A DNA stretch of 64,000 nucleotides from Prinia subflava. Its lineage: Eukaryota > Chordata > Aves > Passeriformes > Cisticolidae. Numbering within the stretch: position 1 is the first letter of the stretch; every line of letters starts with the position of its first letter. The translations under genes and the position numbers were made by a program. The notes beneath the pieces are model-generated. The model worked only from the letters and a program-made list of their open reading frames with translations, was not told where the DNA came from and made no database searches. Below, piece by piece: positions 1 to 36,700 of this stretch. The stretch is taken from NCBI RefSeq assembly GCF_021018805.1, contig NC_086247.1, positions 88,272,140-88,336,139 of the forward strand. Reading direction: 5' to 3'.

Positions 1-2379
1 GTGACTGCCAGCACGGTGGTGGTTTGCTAGGTGGGCATGAAGGCGCACTCATAAGAATGATAAACAATTGGCTGGTGTGTGAATGCCTTTTTTGTGAGGG
101 GCACCTGAAGAGGCTGGAAACAGGCATTAGAAAGAGGCCTAGAAATAGGCACTCAAGGCGAAACAGTGGCATTAAGTGGGTAACACCAAACCTTTCTGCC
201 TGATTTTGTTAGCGTAGGAAAACATATAACCATGTTATGTGATCATATGCAGTTCTTTATTTGAGCGCACGGGGCACAGGGGCATACAGTGCCCAAATAT
301 TGTGCCCAAGAATACAGAGTTGATTTGCGATTTTTATAGTTTCAAATTATACATATGTTAACTAACCTCCACCCCTAGATACTGGTTTTCCTATTTCTTA
401 GTTACTATCTTAAATCATTCCTACGCTTTACCCTGGGTTCTACTTGATTTGGTTAAAACAATGCTTCTCAACTATCTCCTGGGCTGGAGTCATACTTAAA
501 CAATAGTATGCAGCTAGTTGCAGAAGCTGACGTTTGTTCCAAAGCCATCTGTAAAGTTCAGATTGTGTGTCTTCTACCTTCCCCCAACTATCTGCAGTTA
601 GCTTAAACAGAAATTATTATTTTAACTCTCCACTATCAATTTGATTAGGTACTTAAACTAAAAGCAAAGGTCCTGCCTCAAACAAAGGAGCCAGCCTGGT
701 TTTGACCAGCAAGTCACTGCTGACAATCATTAGCCAGAAGCTTCAGGCCATCTAATGGCACAAAAATGCAAATCGAGTTCTCGCCACAAAAGCTTGCAGC
801 CTTCAGCAAATGTGATCCATTGTCTTAAGTTTTTACCAGGCATGGAGCTCTGAGAACATGGGGAAGGGGAGGACAACTAAAAATATAGAGAAGGCCTCAG
901 GACAAAAATGGGAAGGAGACAGAAGGAAAACAAAGACGGGAAAGGGAAAACACAGCACATGAGAGAATGAACTGAGACTGGAAAGGGGTTGTAATAAATG
1001 TAAAGCCAATTCTAAATTAATAAATGATTTTATTAATTAAAAAAAAATCAATGAACAGAATTTTGGGTAAGCCAATGTAATAAATGCTGAGCCAGTTTCA
1101 AATTAATAAATGATTTGTAACTGTCCCATGGCTGCATTCCACACATTTCAAAATCACAACTACATAGACTACCTTTATCTACCTGACACGAAACACAAGC
1201 CCACATTTCACAAGTATGTCCATGCCTGCCTTGCACCGCTGAGCTTAGAACAGAATTCCCAAGGTTCCAGCTGTGTCTTACCACACATCTGAGGGGAAGA
1301 TCATCTGCCCAAACCTGTCTAATGCAGCCCAGGGTGCTGTCTCCCACTTTTGCTGCAAGAGCATGTTGCTGTCTCATGGGCAACCTCTTGTGGCACTCTA
1401 AAATGTACAAGACCTTTCCTGCTCCCCGGGAGTGGGAAAGCTGCAGCAAAGCTGCTCTCCAGCCAGTCAGTCCCAGGCACCTCTGCAGACCCAGACCAGG
1501 AGAGCTGCAGTCTCCTTTAGGGATTGGGACTGATACCAAGCCCCTCAGGATTGAAACTTTGCAATTCCTTTTGGTTAATCAGAAGCTGTTGCTGGACAGT
1601 TATGATTAAGCAATTGTACTGTATCATATCCTTTGTCCCATCTATTGTTTGAAGGAACAGAGAAGCCAGTCCCAAGATGAATGGGCTGTCTGGACAAGAG
1701 CCACCAGGAATGAAGTCAGCAGAATGGAGCAGAAACTGGCAGCAGTAAATTCTGCCAGTGGGCAATCACAACCACCGAGTCATTGACCACCTACTGAAAA
1801 TAGACCCCAGACTCAAATGCGAGAAGAACTGCATGTGTGGACTAATTAGCATGAGAGGCAAGAGATATAACTAGCAAAAGGACAGGAAGTCAAATACTAA
1901 TTTTAGAAAAGTTATGTAACCAATGAATGCTTCTGCCCTAGTTTGTTCACATATATAAATAGTGCAATTAGTTTGGTAAAATGTACACATTGTGTAAAGT
2001 ATTGATGATAAGTGAGAGGACCAAACTCCCCACTGTGTGCAAACTAGAATGCAAAATGGAAATACCTGTCTCAGTGAATGAATTGGCACTGGGCACCAGG
2101 TAGCAAGCCTGCCATCAGGACAAAGGACTGCACCCAGTGCGGTGCTGGGCACGCTGCTCCACGCCGTGCTGGGGATTGTGCCCCGCAGCACAACCCCACC
2201 ATGACTCCGCATGTGTGTGCGGTCCTCAGCAGAGCTGCCGAGGAATCCAGATGCCTTCTCCTGACATCTGGATTGGGCTGCCAGGGCAAGGTTGGTCTCA
2301 GAGGGGAGACACCAGGACCTACCCTCATGCTGGGCAGAGTCAGCCAGCTCCAGGACAGACCCACTGCTGGCCAAGGCTG
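1..2379. other. Upstream intergenic region, no gene recognised
   Basis: I see no supportable exon here. Short open frames on both strands lack splice context and known domains. The stretch around 1300-1760 has a diffuse, repeat-like look, possibly an old CR1 or LTR fragment, but I cannot align it securely. A 40-bp duplication at 991-1116 is listed separately. The next gene to the left, not visible here, would be expected from synteny to be PAK1IP1 or another TMEM14 copy; that is inference only. Confidence 0.5.
991..1116. repeat. Imperfect 40-bp direct duplication
   Basis: Two 40-bp copies at 991-1030 and 1077-1116 match at about 34 of 40 positions. Both begin GTAATAAATG and end AAATTAATAAATGATTT. 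They are separated by an A/T-rich 46-bp spacer. The AATAAA-like words inside them suggest a repeated polyadenylation-type segment, for example from a decayed retroelement terminus, but this is only inference. Confidence 0.7.
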
Positions 2380-3040
2380 AACTCACGACGACACTGGTGG
2401 CACCTCCGTGATAACGTGTTTAAGAAGCGGAAAGAACTTACTGCACAACAGCATCAGCAGCTGGAGAGAGGAATGGGAACCTTTTGGGAGGAACAGCCCA
2501 GCAGACAGCAAGGTCAGTGGACGACAGGAGGAATTCCAGGTGCAAGAGTGGAGATTCCCCTGCAGCCCGTGGTGCAGCCCACGGTGAGGCGGGCTAGCCC
2601 CCTCTAGCCCAGGGAGCAGGGATCCACCTGCGGCCCACAGAGGACCCGGCACTGGAGTGGGTGGTCGTGCCCTGGAGGAAGCTGCAGCCCACGGAGAGAG
2701 GAGCCCACCCTGCAGCAAGAGTGCTGGCAGGACCTGTGACCGCGCAGACCACACCGGAGCAGCCTGTTCCTGAAGGACTGCACCCCATGGAAGGCCCTAC
2801 GCCGGGGCAGTTTGTGCCGGACTGTCTCCCGTGGGGGGGACCCCACGCTAGAGCACGGCAAGAGTGGGAGGAGGGAGCAGCAGCGCAGAGGATGCGCTAC
2901 GGACCGACCGCAGCCTTCACTTCCCAGCCCCTGGCGGTGCGGGGTGATGCCGAGCCCGGGAAGAAAAGGGGAGGCGCGTGTTTTCTGCTTCATTTCTGAC
3001 TTTCCAACTGTGTTACTGATGGGCAATCAATCAAGCAAAT
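2380..3040 (+). mobile_element. Degenerate avian LTR/ERV-like repeat
   Basis: The stretch shows the recurring phrase pattern of a high-copy bird repeat: successive 'ctgcagccc-gtgg', 'ggaccc-cacgc-tggagcag' and 'gaggactgtctcccgtggg' style units, then a 'gagcccgggaagaa' segment and a T-rich tail. I recognise this as resembling avian endogenous-retrovirus LTR-type repeats from general familiarity; no database search was possible. Several overlapping open frames are by-products of its GC-rich tandem structure. It is diverged and I see no protein-coding retroviral domain. It ends about 170 bp before the TMEM14C start codon, so it abuts the promoter. A truncated CR1 5' region is an alternative. Confidence 0.5.
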
Positions 3041-3212
3041 CCTCCCGGAGCGCCCCCGCGCTGCCGCCGGCGCGGCCCGCCCCGGGTGCCGTCACGGGCG
3101 GCGGGCGGGACCTCCGGGAGGCGGCACCGGGGCGGGGAGGGAGGGCGGCCCAAGGTCGGCGCTGCCCTGCCGTGCCCTGCCGTGCCCTGCGCGGTCTCCG
3201 CGGCGCCCGCAG
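3041..3212 (+). promoter_or_regulatory. TMEM14C: CpG-rich promoter and 5' leader of TMEM14C
   Basis: The 170 bp before the start codon are strongly GC- and CpG-rich, with GGCGGG/GGGGCGGGG words typical of Sp1-type sites and no TATA box. A 10-bp unit (CGTGCCCTGC) is repeated about 2.7 times at 3164-3190. The bases just before the ATG read CCCGCAG, which could be either simple leader or a 3' splice site of an upstream non-coding exon; the sequence alone does not decide. Confidence 0.6.
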
Positions 3213-6022
3213 ATGGAGTACGACTGGCTGGGCTTCGGCTACGCGGCGCTGGTGGCGGCGGGCGGTGTCGCGGGCTACGCCAAGGCAGGTGGGTGCCCCT
3301 GTCCCGCTCCGCCCCGCCCCGCTCCGGGGCCGCTGCCGGCAGTGACCCCGCAAGTCCCGCTAAGTCCTTGTTGCCACCGAAACGGTGCTCGCGGAGCTCT
3401 GCAAAGTATCTTTAAAAACTTCCCCAAACCCCTCAACCTAATCCCTAATGCTTTGGTTAGGTTTGTTTTGTGAATTTACTAGTACGGGCAGCTCGCAAAG
3501 TGCTTTCGTTTGGTGTGCAGGCTGACTCTGTGTGTGTTCCTCTGCTGACTGATTTATTTTCTATTCAAGGCAGCGTCCCTTCTCTAGCGGCCGGCCTTCT
3601 GTTTGGCGGCTTAGCGGGACTAGGCGCTTACCAGCAGTCCAAAGATCCAAAGAATGTGTGGCTTTCCCTCGGTAAGTTTGCTCGGCAGCCGAGTGCTGAG
3701 TGTTGCAGGTAGCGGTGGGAACAGCAAGCTTTTTTTTCTAGCATGTTTCAGCTGCCCTGTGCCCTTTTACCTATACAAATGTTGTAAGTGGTGGCAGGAC
3801 CTCCTGCCCGCAGCCGGGAGGTATTTGTGTAAGAGCTGATACCTGGATCCAAAACCTGGATTGGCCTGTTTGAATCCAGAGTTGATGAGAAATACCTGTC
3901 TCCTCTGCCAGATTAGACAATGTGTTACACCAACACATTAGGTGCAGGAAACATAGGTGGAAAATTTTTGGTTGTGAAGCAGCATTTTTTAGCCTGTGGT
4001 GGTGGAATAAGCACTATTTTTGCAATAGTGACAGCACTGTGACAGGTGGTATTTGGCCTTATGGAACCCTGGTTTGCACAAGCATCTCAGAGAAGCAGTA
4101 TGTGTTACAATTCATCAGGCATTCACTCTGGAAGAAATAGTATGTAAAAGAAAAGAGGCAGTGATCTATTCTGCTTGTTTACAGTAAAACTTACAAGAAG
4201 TTGTCGGTATTAAGCTTGCAGTTAACTCTTCAGGGGAAGGAGAAGGATGAAATCAATGTGGAAAGCATTATGAAGCACTCAGGTGAATCTCAGGGAGTTC
4301 CTTTGCTGCAGGAGTGTAAGAGCTGATTAAACCACTGTCAGGAACCGATCGTACCTTTAGGCACTAGGATATCCTAGATGACTTCTTGAGGATCCTGCTG
4401 GTTCTGTAACTGCCCCATAGTGTTACTAGTGCTATGATCCTATAGCTTTACAGTGATTTAAGACTATTTTAAACCATAAGACTAATGTGCCGAAAGGCTC
4501 TATGAAGCCACTGTAGAGGACCAATCTCATTGGTAAGGAATGAAACATAAAATGCAGCTCAGTGTAAAGCACAATTCCCATTTGTGAGCTGTCCTTCCAC
4601 TCTGACATGCTGTGGGAGTGGCTGTGCATCTCTGGTATGGGTTTTGAGGCAGTATCATGGAAGAGGGATGAGCAGCTTTTGTATCTCCTGATGTGGTGCA
4701 TGCAGTGCTTTCAAATGGACCTCTTGAAATCAGTGATGTGTCATAGTCTAGTACAGCTCTCCATCCATCCATCCATCCATCCATCCATCCATCCATCCAT
4801 CCATCCATCCATCCATCCATCCATCCATCCATCCATTCCTGCTCAGCCCTCCTTGCAGTATGCAGCTGTGGCTCTTGCAGAGCTGTAAGTTGGTCCCAGT
4901 ACATCAGGGGCAGACATGCAGAAATAGAACCTTGACAGAGTATCTCTAGAATACCTTTTACCCTGTGTGGTGCAAACAAACGTGAGGCCTTGGAGAAAGG
5001 TATACTGCACTTTCACCTGCCTTTCTTCTTCAGTGAAACAATGGCCCTGTAAATTTCCTATGTTGATGGGATTCCTTTTCCATATTTAGAAATTAAATAA
5101 TTTGGAGTAATGTCTAGGATGTTAATTGCTCTTTCAGTTGGATCCTCTGGACTGCTTTCTGTTTTCTAGTCACATTTTCAAGTGGCATTGTTTTCTTTCC
5201 AGTGGTAGTATTTAGTGCCACTTTCCAGTTCAGAATGTCACAGAGAAAGGGGAAGTATAAATAATATTTACCTCCCACATAGTGAATACTGTCACCATCC
5301 CAGCTTTCTGGCAATTTTGAGCCTGCCTGTGTTTGAGGGAATAATTATTCTTTTGCAAATAAGGGTTGAGGGAGAGCTAGTGACCTGTTCAGAGGATTAG
5401 AGTTTGTGGGTGATCAGACCATGGTCTCAGCCCTGGTGAGATCTCGTCCTCCCTTCTGCTGAGCAGTGGAGCTGCTTACCAAAGCTGCTGAGAAGCTTGT
5501 AATGACATCTTTGATGCTGAAGAAAATCAAATTGTTTATTCACAGAGGGAGGAATTCCTGTCTGTCCCTGTAGGTCTGTTTGGGTGGTGCTGCTCAGTGT
5601 CCAAATGTGGCGATGCTGCGCTGCCATTTCTGTGTCAAGTGGTTCTGACTGGGCTTCTTTTCTACAGTGGCTTCTGGCACCTTGTCTACTGTTATGGGAA
5701 TGAGATTTTACAACTCCAAAAAGGTGATGCCTGGGATAATTGCTGGTGCCAGGTAACCACTTGTCCTTTGTTCTTGTCTGTGTTACTGAATAAACATTTT
5801 AACTTATTTGTGGATTGTATTGTTCTAAAAATGTTACATCATAGGTTCTGTGAAAAATGAAATCTTGTGGTGGTGTTCAGCTAAATGAAATGATGTCAAT
5901 GTTTTCTTCCTTCTTGTCCTTTATGGGATTTTTGCTTCTCTGTGTCTGTAACAACTATTCTGTTCCACAGTTTACTGATGGTTGGACGGCTTGGATTGCA
6001 GATGATGGAAAAAACCTATTAA
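3213..6022 (+). CDS. TMEM14C: TMEM14C, mitochondrial inner-membrane protein (4 coding exons)
   Basis: Exons are 3213-3288, 3570-3671, 5668-5752 and 5971-6022. All introns are GT-AG and phases join exactly to 315 nt, 104 aa, stop TAA. The protein opens [18 protein letters not shown] and continues [19 protein letters not shown], the hallmark TMEM14 family signature. It has about four short glycine-rich hydrophobic segments, with a second signature ([13 protein letters not shown]...IIAGASLLMV) near residues 67-94. Human TMEM14C (112 aa) is slightly longer at its N-terminus. TMEM14C is known as an inner mitochondrial membrane protein needed for protoporphyrinogen IX transfer in erythroid haem synthesis; that role is carried over by homology. 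TMEM14B is a close paralogue in primates; gene order and the GSVPSLAAG block fit the TMEM14B/C branch rather than TMEM14A. MAK lies downstream, tail to tail. Confidence 0.93.
4761..4836. repeat. (CCAT)n tetranucleotide microsatellite
   Basis: About 19 uninterrupted CCAT units lie in intron 2 of TMEM14C. A 4-bp unit free of stop codons keeps several frames open on both strands, giving artificial Ser-Ile-His-Pro or Trp-Met-Asp-Gly repeats. A pure array of this length is likely polymorphic. Confidence 0.98.
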
Positions 6023-6579
6023 GCCACAAATCTGCATCAAGTGACTTGAAGACACATGACTGAGAAGCCCAAAAATACAGCTGCCTAAATGTGCTGCACA
6101 TAAGTGGAAAAGGCACTGCTGCCTATGCGTTGTGTTTTTCATATCCTAATGCACGTGGGTTGTGTTTTCAAAGGACCGACATAGAGAGCTCTTGCCATGG
6201 TATTTGTCTTAATATTTTCTGCACTGAAAGCAAGCAAGAAAATATGAGTATAGCATTAGTTTAGCTTCTGGTCCTGCAACTTAGTGTTGGCAAAGACCTC
6301 CTGGTCCTCACATTCAGACAGTTGCAGGATTGAAGCTTGAATGCACATCTGACTTGTCCTTCTAAAATCATGTATACCTCTAAAAGCAGGGGAGAGGAGC
6401 TGCTGATTTGTCACTAGTAATTAATACAATGAACGTGCGTATGATGTTGCATCTCCCTCTCCATGCCAGTTTATCCATTCACATTGTTTTTCAGTCAGGG
6501 AGTTTGTTCTCCCAGCACTGTGTGTTAGGTCCCACAGAACACAGTCACGGAGCCGGCTGTCGAGGCTCTGCTGGAATGC

Positions 6580-6733
6580 AATAAATGCACACCCACGCCT
6601 GGCAATCACTTGTAAACTCAGCTATTGTCATTCATTTCACTTTTACAGATTACTACTCATAAATCAAAAAGAATCTTTATTAGGTACTGCTGAATTGTAG
6701 GCACAGCTTTATTAAAATGTTATTTTAAATAAA
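6580..6733 (+). terminator. Candidate poly(A) signals of TMEM14C
   Basis: AATAAA occurs at 6580-6585 and again at 6728-6733, about 560 and 710 bp after the stop codon. Either could end the transcript. No GT-rich downstream element is decisive by eye. Confidence 0.45.
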
Positions 6734-9363
6734 CTAAGAAATTATTATTGAAATCTTTTGTGTTCTACACAGCTTATTTTGTCTCTAATTGTTCATCTGG
6801 ATTGATACAGTTTGGTGCCTTTCCTGCAGGGCGTCAGGATGTATTTGCGAGCATGAATTGTATAAATAATCTATTCTATCCCTGAATCTACTAACTTGCA
6901 AATATAAAAATCTGAACTGGGAGGGAGATGGAGAGCACAAAAGCATACAGACCACATAATCAGACAAGTATTATATTAAGGATTTTCAGTTTGGGGTTTG
7001 CTTTTGTTGGGTTTTTTTTGTTTTTTTTTCTGGGGGATAAACTATTTTAGATTTAGAAAACACTGTATGAAAGTTTATTTAAAGACCTAAGAGCTTATTT
7101 GATCAGCCTTTGTCCTCAGTTGATTCCCTTAATGCTTGAAATCATTCTAAATATAAACCTTCCATAGAGAAATATCCTGGAAGATATACATGGATAGCAA
7201 TGTATCCCTTTTCTGGTCTCATTTAACTTATGTCCCTTTTTGCACAGATCCTGAGCTTTGATTTCTTCAACCTTTTTGCTTTGGTGCCTGTAGTGAGAGA
7301 GATGGAAGCAAGAGGGCTGGTCCATTAGATTGGAGAGACTCTGGAGTTGCTCAGAACTCTCTGAGTATCAGGGTAGTACCTTGGCAGGAGGGTCACTGCC
7401 TGTGGTTTTCCTTCCCTCCTCCCTTGTCACAGCAAAACAGGCAGGGCAGTGACCTTGTGCTGCATGAGCAGGAGGCACAGAGCTGGGCCAGTGGCCACAG
7501 CCAGGCTCTGCCAGCAGGGCAGTGGTTTGCCAGGCAAGTGACAGGGATAAGGCAGGGCTGAGGTCAAGCCAGGATGCCAGGTCAGTCAGCTCCAGATCTG
7601 CAGGGATTTGGCTAAGAAGGGCTGCAGCTCCAGCAAGAGTCGCAGCAGCCTGGTCCCAGGCCAGACAGCTTGGGTTGATGCTTTGGGTCACAGCTGGCTT
7701 GAGCACAGACAGATCAGGATGGGGAATTGTGCTCAGAGCATCTTCTCAAAGCCCTTATTCATCACCCTGCAGAGTTCAGCTTCAGGTGTTCACTTGTATT
7801 TACATTTCTCTCCTACCTCCCTGCATAGAAGTAAGGGGTGTGCAGGACAGCAGATGATTTGGTAATATGTCACGCTTCCAAGTGCCTAATTCCAGCCCAG
7901 GACCCAGCATTGTTGGGCAGGTGTCTCCACATCTTTGTTCTGATTTGAAAAAGTTAGTAAGCCAGACATTAGCATTTAAGAGACTTCTCTTTAAACTGCT
8001 TTATGGGGGTTTTTTTGCCTTTTCATATTACTGTTGAAGCAGTTTTCTTCTGTAGGAGTAGGATGCAAACATAAATGCATCTCCTGCAATAAACTGAGAA
8101 CAGACATGACCAAAACCAGACAGTTTTGTAATTGTATAATGCTGCTCTAAAATCAGATAACTTATAAATTTGAATTGCAGTTGTCTTTAACAAAATAAAG
8201 ACAATAGAAGGCAGAAAACTGGACTGGTAAGCATTTAAACTTCTACATCAAAGTGAGAATCCATGCTGCTGTTTCCTGAGCTTGGGACAGCAAGAGGTTG
8301 AATTGAGAACTGCTGGTAGAAGTAATTTAGAACTGGTGGTAGAAGGCTCATGCTCAGAATAAACAGTAGTAATACAGGCAAAAGGACAAGAGAAAAATCT
8401 TAGCCTTACATACTCTTTCCCTTTGAAATTTTATTAGCATAAAATAATTTTTTAAGCATTTCTGCACTGGTAGTCCAATGCAATCCTCATGTGTACCAAT
8501 GAACCAGTGTTAAATGACTGTACAAAGCCTGTTAACCTTTTCTTGCTGTTTGCAAGAAGAATGATTCAACCCTTGTCATGCTTTGTTTGTGGACAAGTGA
8601 AGATTGATCTGGTTATGTCAAAGCCCTTTCAAGGCTCATTAGTATGTGACAAGGACTGCATGTTTCTTCTAACCATATTTAGTGCCATAAATAGTTCCTG
8701 TTTATTTTTCTGCTCCAAGATGACTCACAGACACGTGAGCTATTGGCACATTATTAGCTAATTCCTTGACCAGGCTGTGATTTTAACTGTCATTAGCATC
8801 TTGTACTTGAGATGAGTGATGAATTTATTTTGTTTTTTAATATACAGTCATAGCTTTTATACCTGTTACAAACTGTCTGAAAGTGTCCTTCATTGTCATA
8901 GCAAGTTACAGATGATTCTGCAGTTAAATTAAGATGCTATTAAGTAGCATAGGGACATCTCTTAGTACTAATACAAAGTTATTAAGTACAAATACTTAAC
9001 CCTAGACCAGTGGCAACTGAATAAACTCTCTAGTGCATTACTAACCAGACAGTCCTATCATTGCATAGCTCTTACAGTATTAAAAAAATTGGTGTTTTCT
9101 TCAGGTACAATTTTCCTAACAAAATATTTGACTTTTTGGTACAACTGTTTTACATTAAATTGCTTCCCAGGAAGTTAAGGTAACCCACATTGACATGGGG
9201 TCAACAACAGGAGTTTAAATTTTAATATCCATTTATAAAAGCCATACAAATAATTTTTTTTTGCAATGCTTGAAGTCATCATTAACCACTCTACATCTTT
9301 AAAGAGTATACTCAGTTTGTACATTAAAATGGCAAGTTTAATGTTGCTATAAAGTCTAAAACA
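6734..9363. other. Intergenic region between convergent TMEM14C and MAK
   Basis: No exon, RNA gene or clear mobile element is recognised. A moderately GC-rich block at about 7370-7860 has overlapping open frames on both strands but no domain or splice logic. The rest is AT-rich. The right part could include MAK 3' UTR if a distal poly(A) site is used. Confidence 0.5.
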
Positions 9364-9369
9364 TTTATT
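9364..9369 (-). terminator. MAK: Candidate poly(A) signal of MAK
   Basis: The minus strand reads AATAAA here. It is the first canonical hexamer I find downstream of the MAK stop codon and would imply a 3' UTR of about 1.2 kb. Confidence 0.4.
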
Positions 9370-10561
9370 CTAAATGTAATTTTTATCAGAACTAGCCCAG
9401 CTCAATATCCTAATAAACAATTTACTGTTCATTGCAAAGTCCTTTGGGCAATATGATTATAAAAGTTAGCATAAAAGCTGGGGAAAGTACTGAATGAGCA
9501 TATAAACAGTGACATACTGAAGTACTGAAGTTTTGTCTGTGTTTTCAGGTGCCTCAGCTGGCCTTTAAGATCTAAACCAGAAACCAATATCTTTGAAGAC
9601 CGACATTCTTCCTCATGTAGCCTATTCAAACCCCGTTTTTTAGTCTGATCACCTAATAAAGACATGTAGGAACAAGAGTTTAGTGATAATTCAGGCATTT
9701 TTGGCTAATTCACCCTTAAAATGACTGACAGACTGTAGTGGTTTAGGGTCTTTAAAAGGTCACTGTGACTCTCCCTTGACAGGATAGAGATAAATGTCTA
9801 CAGATCTTTGACAGAAAATGGCAATAAGGTAATTGAAACAGCAGAATCTGATTGTTAGGCTTCACTTCACAGCTTGGTAAGTTGTATTCAGTACTTGTTT
9901 AGCTATTTTCCAATATTGCTATATCATTCAACAGCGCTCTGTCAGCCAGATTTCTAGACCTTCCTTGTGCAGTGTCTATCAGTGGATTGCGTATGTCCTA
10001 CTACAAGGGCTTCAGTTCTCAATGCTACAAGAATATTTGCACCTCACAGACCCTGAGTAAGTTTTAGTTACAAGTGAGTTCTGAAATCCTTGCAGGAGAC
10101 TGATGTTCTTCACAAGGCCAGATCTGTGCTTCCACTTTCACCTTCCTGCTAAGGAACCAGCCTAACACCTGGAAGCCTGGTGCTGCTCTGCTTCAGCCCT
10201 TGTGTGTGCTGCTTGTGTGTTTCAAGCACATCCCAGCAGCAGAGGTTGCACTCAGTGAACAACCCTAATCCTATTTGTTCCGAAGAGTACGAGAACAGGA
10301 GATCTATCTATAGAAAACATTGTGTGAAATCTACTTCTCGTTTTGGCAATATGTGTTGTACAATACTTCACTGCATCCTACTTTGCAGCCAGTATTTTAC
10401 ATAGTCTTACATGTACTACACAGGTAATAGAACACAAGGTCTTTTTTTCTTCTTTACTATTGCATAGTCTTAGGAAAAGCTGGAGCAAATAGGCTTTTCA
10501 GGTTTCCAAGTGCAGGAGAGCTGAACACAGAGCATGTAATGACCACAGAGGAAGGTATTTT

Positions 10562-33746
<23,185 letters not shown>

Positions 33747-36700
33747 CTTAAAAACAAACAAACAAAACAAAGACTAGGTAGTTTTACAGTATTTTAGGAA
33801 AGAGACGCTCTACTATTTGTATCACACAATAACACCCTCCAGAACCATATGTGCTCTTTAAATGGACTTAAATGTAATTAGTTCCTGTAAATTTTTCAAA
33901 CCAGAGAAGGTGTCTACTGTACAATTAGGGTTAGAGTAAGCAGAAACTGGAGAGTCAAGGTTACTCTCTTAATTCCCTAGAACCAGCTAAGTGTTTTGAA
34001 AGCTGGTGTCGTCTGATGGCAGTCCTTACTCTGAATTTGCAGACAGCAGCAGCTTCCTGAACTGTAACAAAGGCAAGGCTGAAGTTTTGGAAAACATAAG
34101 GACACAAAATTTGTACAGGGTGCCATAGCAAACTTAGGGTCTGAACACTGTGTTTTGGATTGGTAATGCAAGCAGGCTTTCTATGCTTAAAAGTTAGTGA
34201 GGGAGGGAGGTGAAAGCAGCAAGATAACCACTACATCCTTCACCCACATAAACTGATTTATTATAAATGTAGATGGACATCTTGCTCTGAAGTTCGCATA
34301 ATTCTTAGGCATGGTAATGGCTGAAGAGTTAAGTTTACCCTTAAGTTTTACAAGGCTTGCAGAGAGAAGCACAGAGCTTACATGCACTGGTATGGAAGAT
34401 TAAATCTGAATTGTCATTTGGAAAAAAATCCGTATTGAAAAATGTTGAATCACCATATTTGAGTCCAAATTTGAATGCAAATATTAATTTTCATCCCAAT
34501 CCAAGTTTGAATCTGAACCCTAGCTTCCATTACACACAATACTATCAGTACCCAACGCTGCAGATGAAGGCCAGTTGCCGGATGTTAAGCACTTACACAA
34601 ACTTACAAGTCACATATTTATATATCCAGGACTAGGAAAAACTAGCAACCTCTCATAGTACCATTTACTCACTGTAACCCACATGCCAATACACAAACAA
34701 ATACTCAATGTTAACTGAATAACAGGATTCTCTACCTTTTGCCTCTGCTGTCTGAAAATATAAAATAAAAACTCAAATCAATAGGAACATACCTACCTTT
34801 ATAGGAGATGGAGAACTCAGCGTGCAACTCTCCAGTCCTTATCCTTATGCCAGAATTAGCTACAATCTGGTCTGTTCAAACAGATTAAGAAACTCTGATT
34901 CCACTGATAACAAGACTCAGGCATGAGATTTACAGGCCTGGCAAAATAACAGTAAAATTTGCCTCTCAAAGAGTGTGAAATGTACATCCTCAAGCAGACT
35001 AGCCTGCTGTGTAAAGGAAACAGCTGCCTGGACAATAGACCAATGTTTCTAAGCTGTTCTTAGTTGAAATGCTGCTTCCTCAAAATCATAACACAAAGTG
35101 TTACTCCCTGTTCCTTCTGTTACCAGGAAAGAATCTCACATCTCTTGGCAAGATGCCAGTAACAAGTGGCCTAGTGGACACTGCAATTTATAATCCTTGC
35201 ACCAGGCAAGCTTCACTTTATCAGAGAAAGTTATAACTAAGTTTTTTTCCACCCCCATCTACACCTTCCCTAAAGCCACAGCTATAGTGAAATCAGATTT
35301 CTAGCATATTCTGAAACAAAGCTAAAAACCAGATTTAACAAAAAGTAACAGAGACATCTCAAATTATGACTAGATTTTAAATCGGACTTTCATATATTTA
35401 AGCAAATTGTTTTCTCAGAGTTCAGCTTTGCATCTTATTCCCCAAAATGCCTGCTTGCACTCTAGTCTTTAATACCATCAATAATGCCTTTTTACAAGGC
35501 TACTTGTGGACTCTGGTAATAAGCAGATGATCAAGTGTGTTTATTCCAAGTTAAGATACATTCTGCATACACATCTCCTAAGTTGACAATGGTTACCTTT
35601 ATGTATATATTAAAAAAAAAAAACAAACCAACACAAAAGCCTTGAGAATATTCTTATACCCATTTTAAAACACAGCATCACATCTGAAGTGTCGGCAGTG
35701 ATAAACTGTGTGTGCATTTTGTGTATCCATGCACACAGGCGCATCATGTGAAGTGAAATGTAACAAGTTTTGGGTGCTTGTGTTTCTCTGTTTCAACATT
35801 GTGCATTGTTTAAGGTATGGGTTTTTTGAGGGGATTCAGCAATATCTGCCACAGGTGGCCCTAGCTTGAACTCCTAGAGTTTCATGAATGAGTTGGAGAA
35901 TTTGCATACATTTCATGCTCAGTCTTTTGCTTTCTAACAAAGTGGACCAAAAAGAACATGAGGAAAACTTGTATTTGCAATAAACAGAAAAAGATCTAGA
36001 CACAAACCTCAAGTTTTGACCTGTAAATCCTCTAATTTTGGTGCCTAAATCCTATCAGCTTTCCAAGTAATTTTACTGGAGTATATATTAATCACATGCT
36101 TTTACAATTATTCCTTTTGTTCAATTATAATATTTTTGCATGTGCAATCAAAACAACTTCACATAAAGTGTTCCTTCCTTGCAGAAATTCTGTGTAATAC
36201 AACACAGACCCAATTATTCATTTTGTCTGTTCTGTAATGTTTTATTGCCTTACTCCTTCTCTGCTGCATACTTAAATTTTTTGAGTACGAAAACCTGATC
36301 AAATAAAGCACAGAGAAGTCAGTGCATTCCTTCAATGATCAAGTGGAAGTGTCAAATCCACTGCATGGAAATGCCCAAAACAAGGTGGGAAAACCCCATA
36401 TGCTGATAACGTCTGTGTACCATCACACCTACCCCCCACCAACATGTACTGGAATTACAGAGCATGATAATTAGAACATACATCCTCCAGAGATTCGCAT
36501 TTCACTACAACAGACTTCTGTATACTTTGTGCTTTACATCACCCATATCCAGCTCAGGTGTGCGATCTTTTTCCTCAGTGGTGTATCTGTATTTTCTTTT
36601 TCAAATCTGCAGTTCAGTTTTGTCTTTTGTACCTGAGGAAAGCAAGGGCCCTATCTAGCTTTTCTGGTTAAACAAGCCTTTGAAGTGGTTTTTTCCATAC

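Noticed and set aside
2078..3353. Several overlapping 100-177-codon open frames on both strands
   Set aside because: They lie in the LTR-like repeat and CpG-rich promoter, overlap each other in conflicting frames and match no family.
4527..4979. Open frames with WMDG or SIHP peptide repeats
   Set aside because: They are translations of the CCAT microsatellite in an intron.
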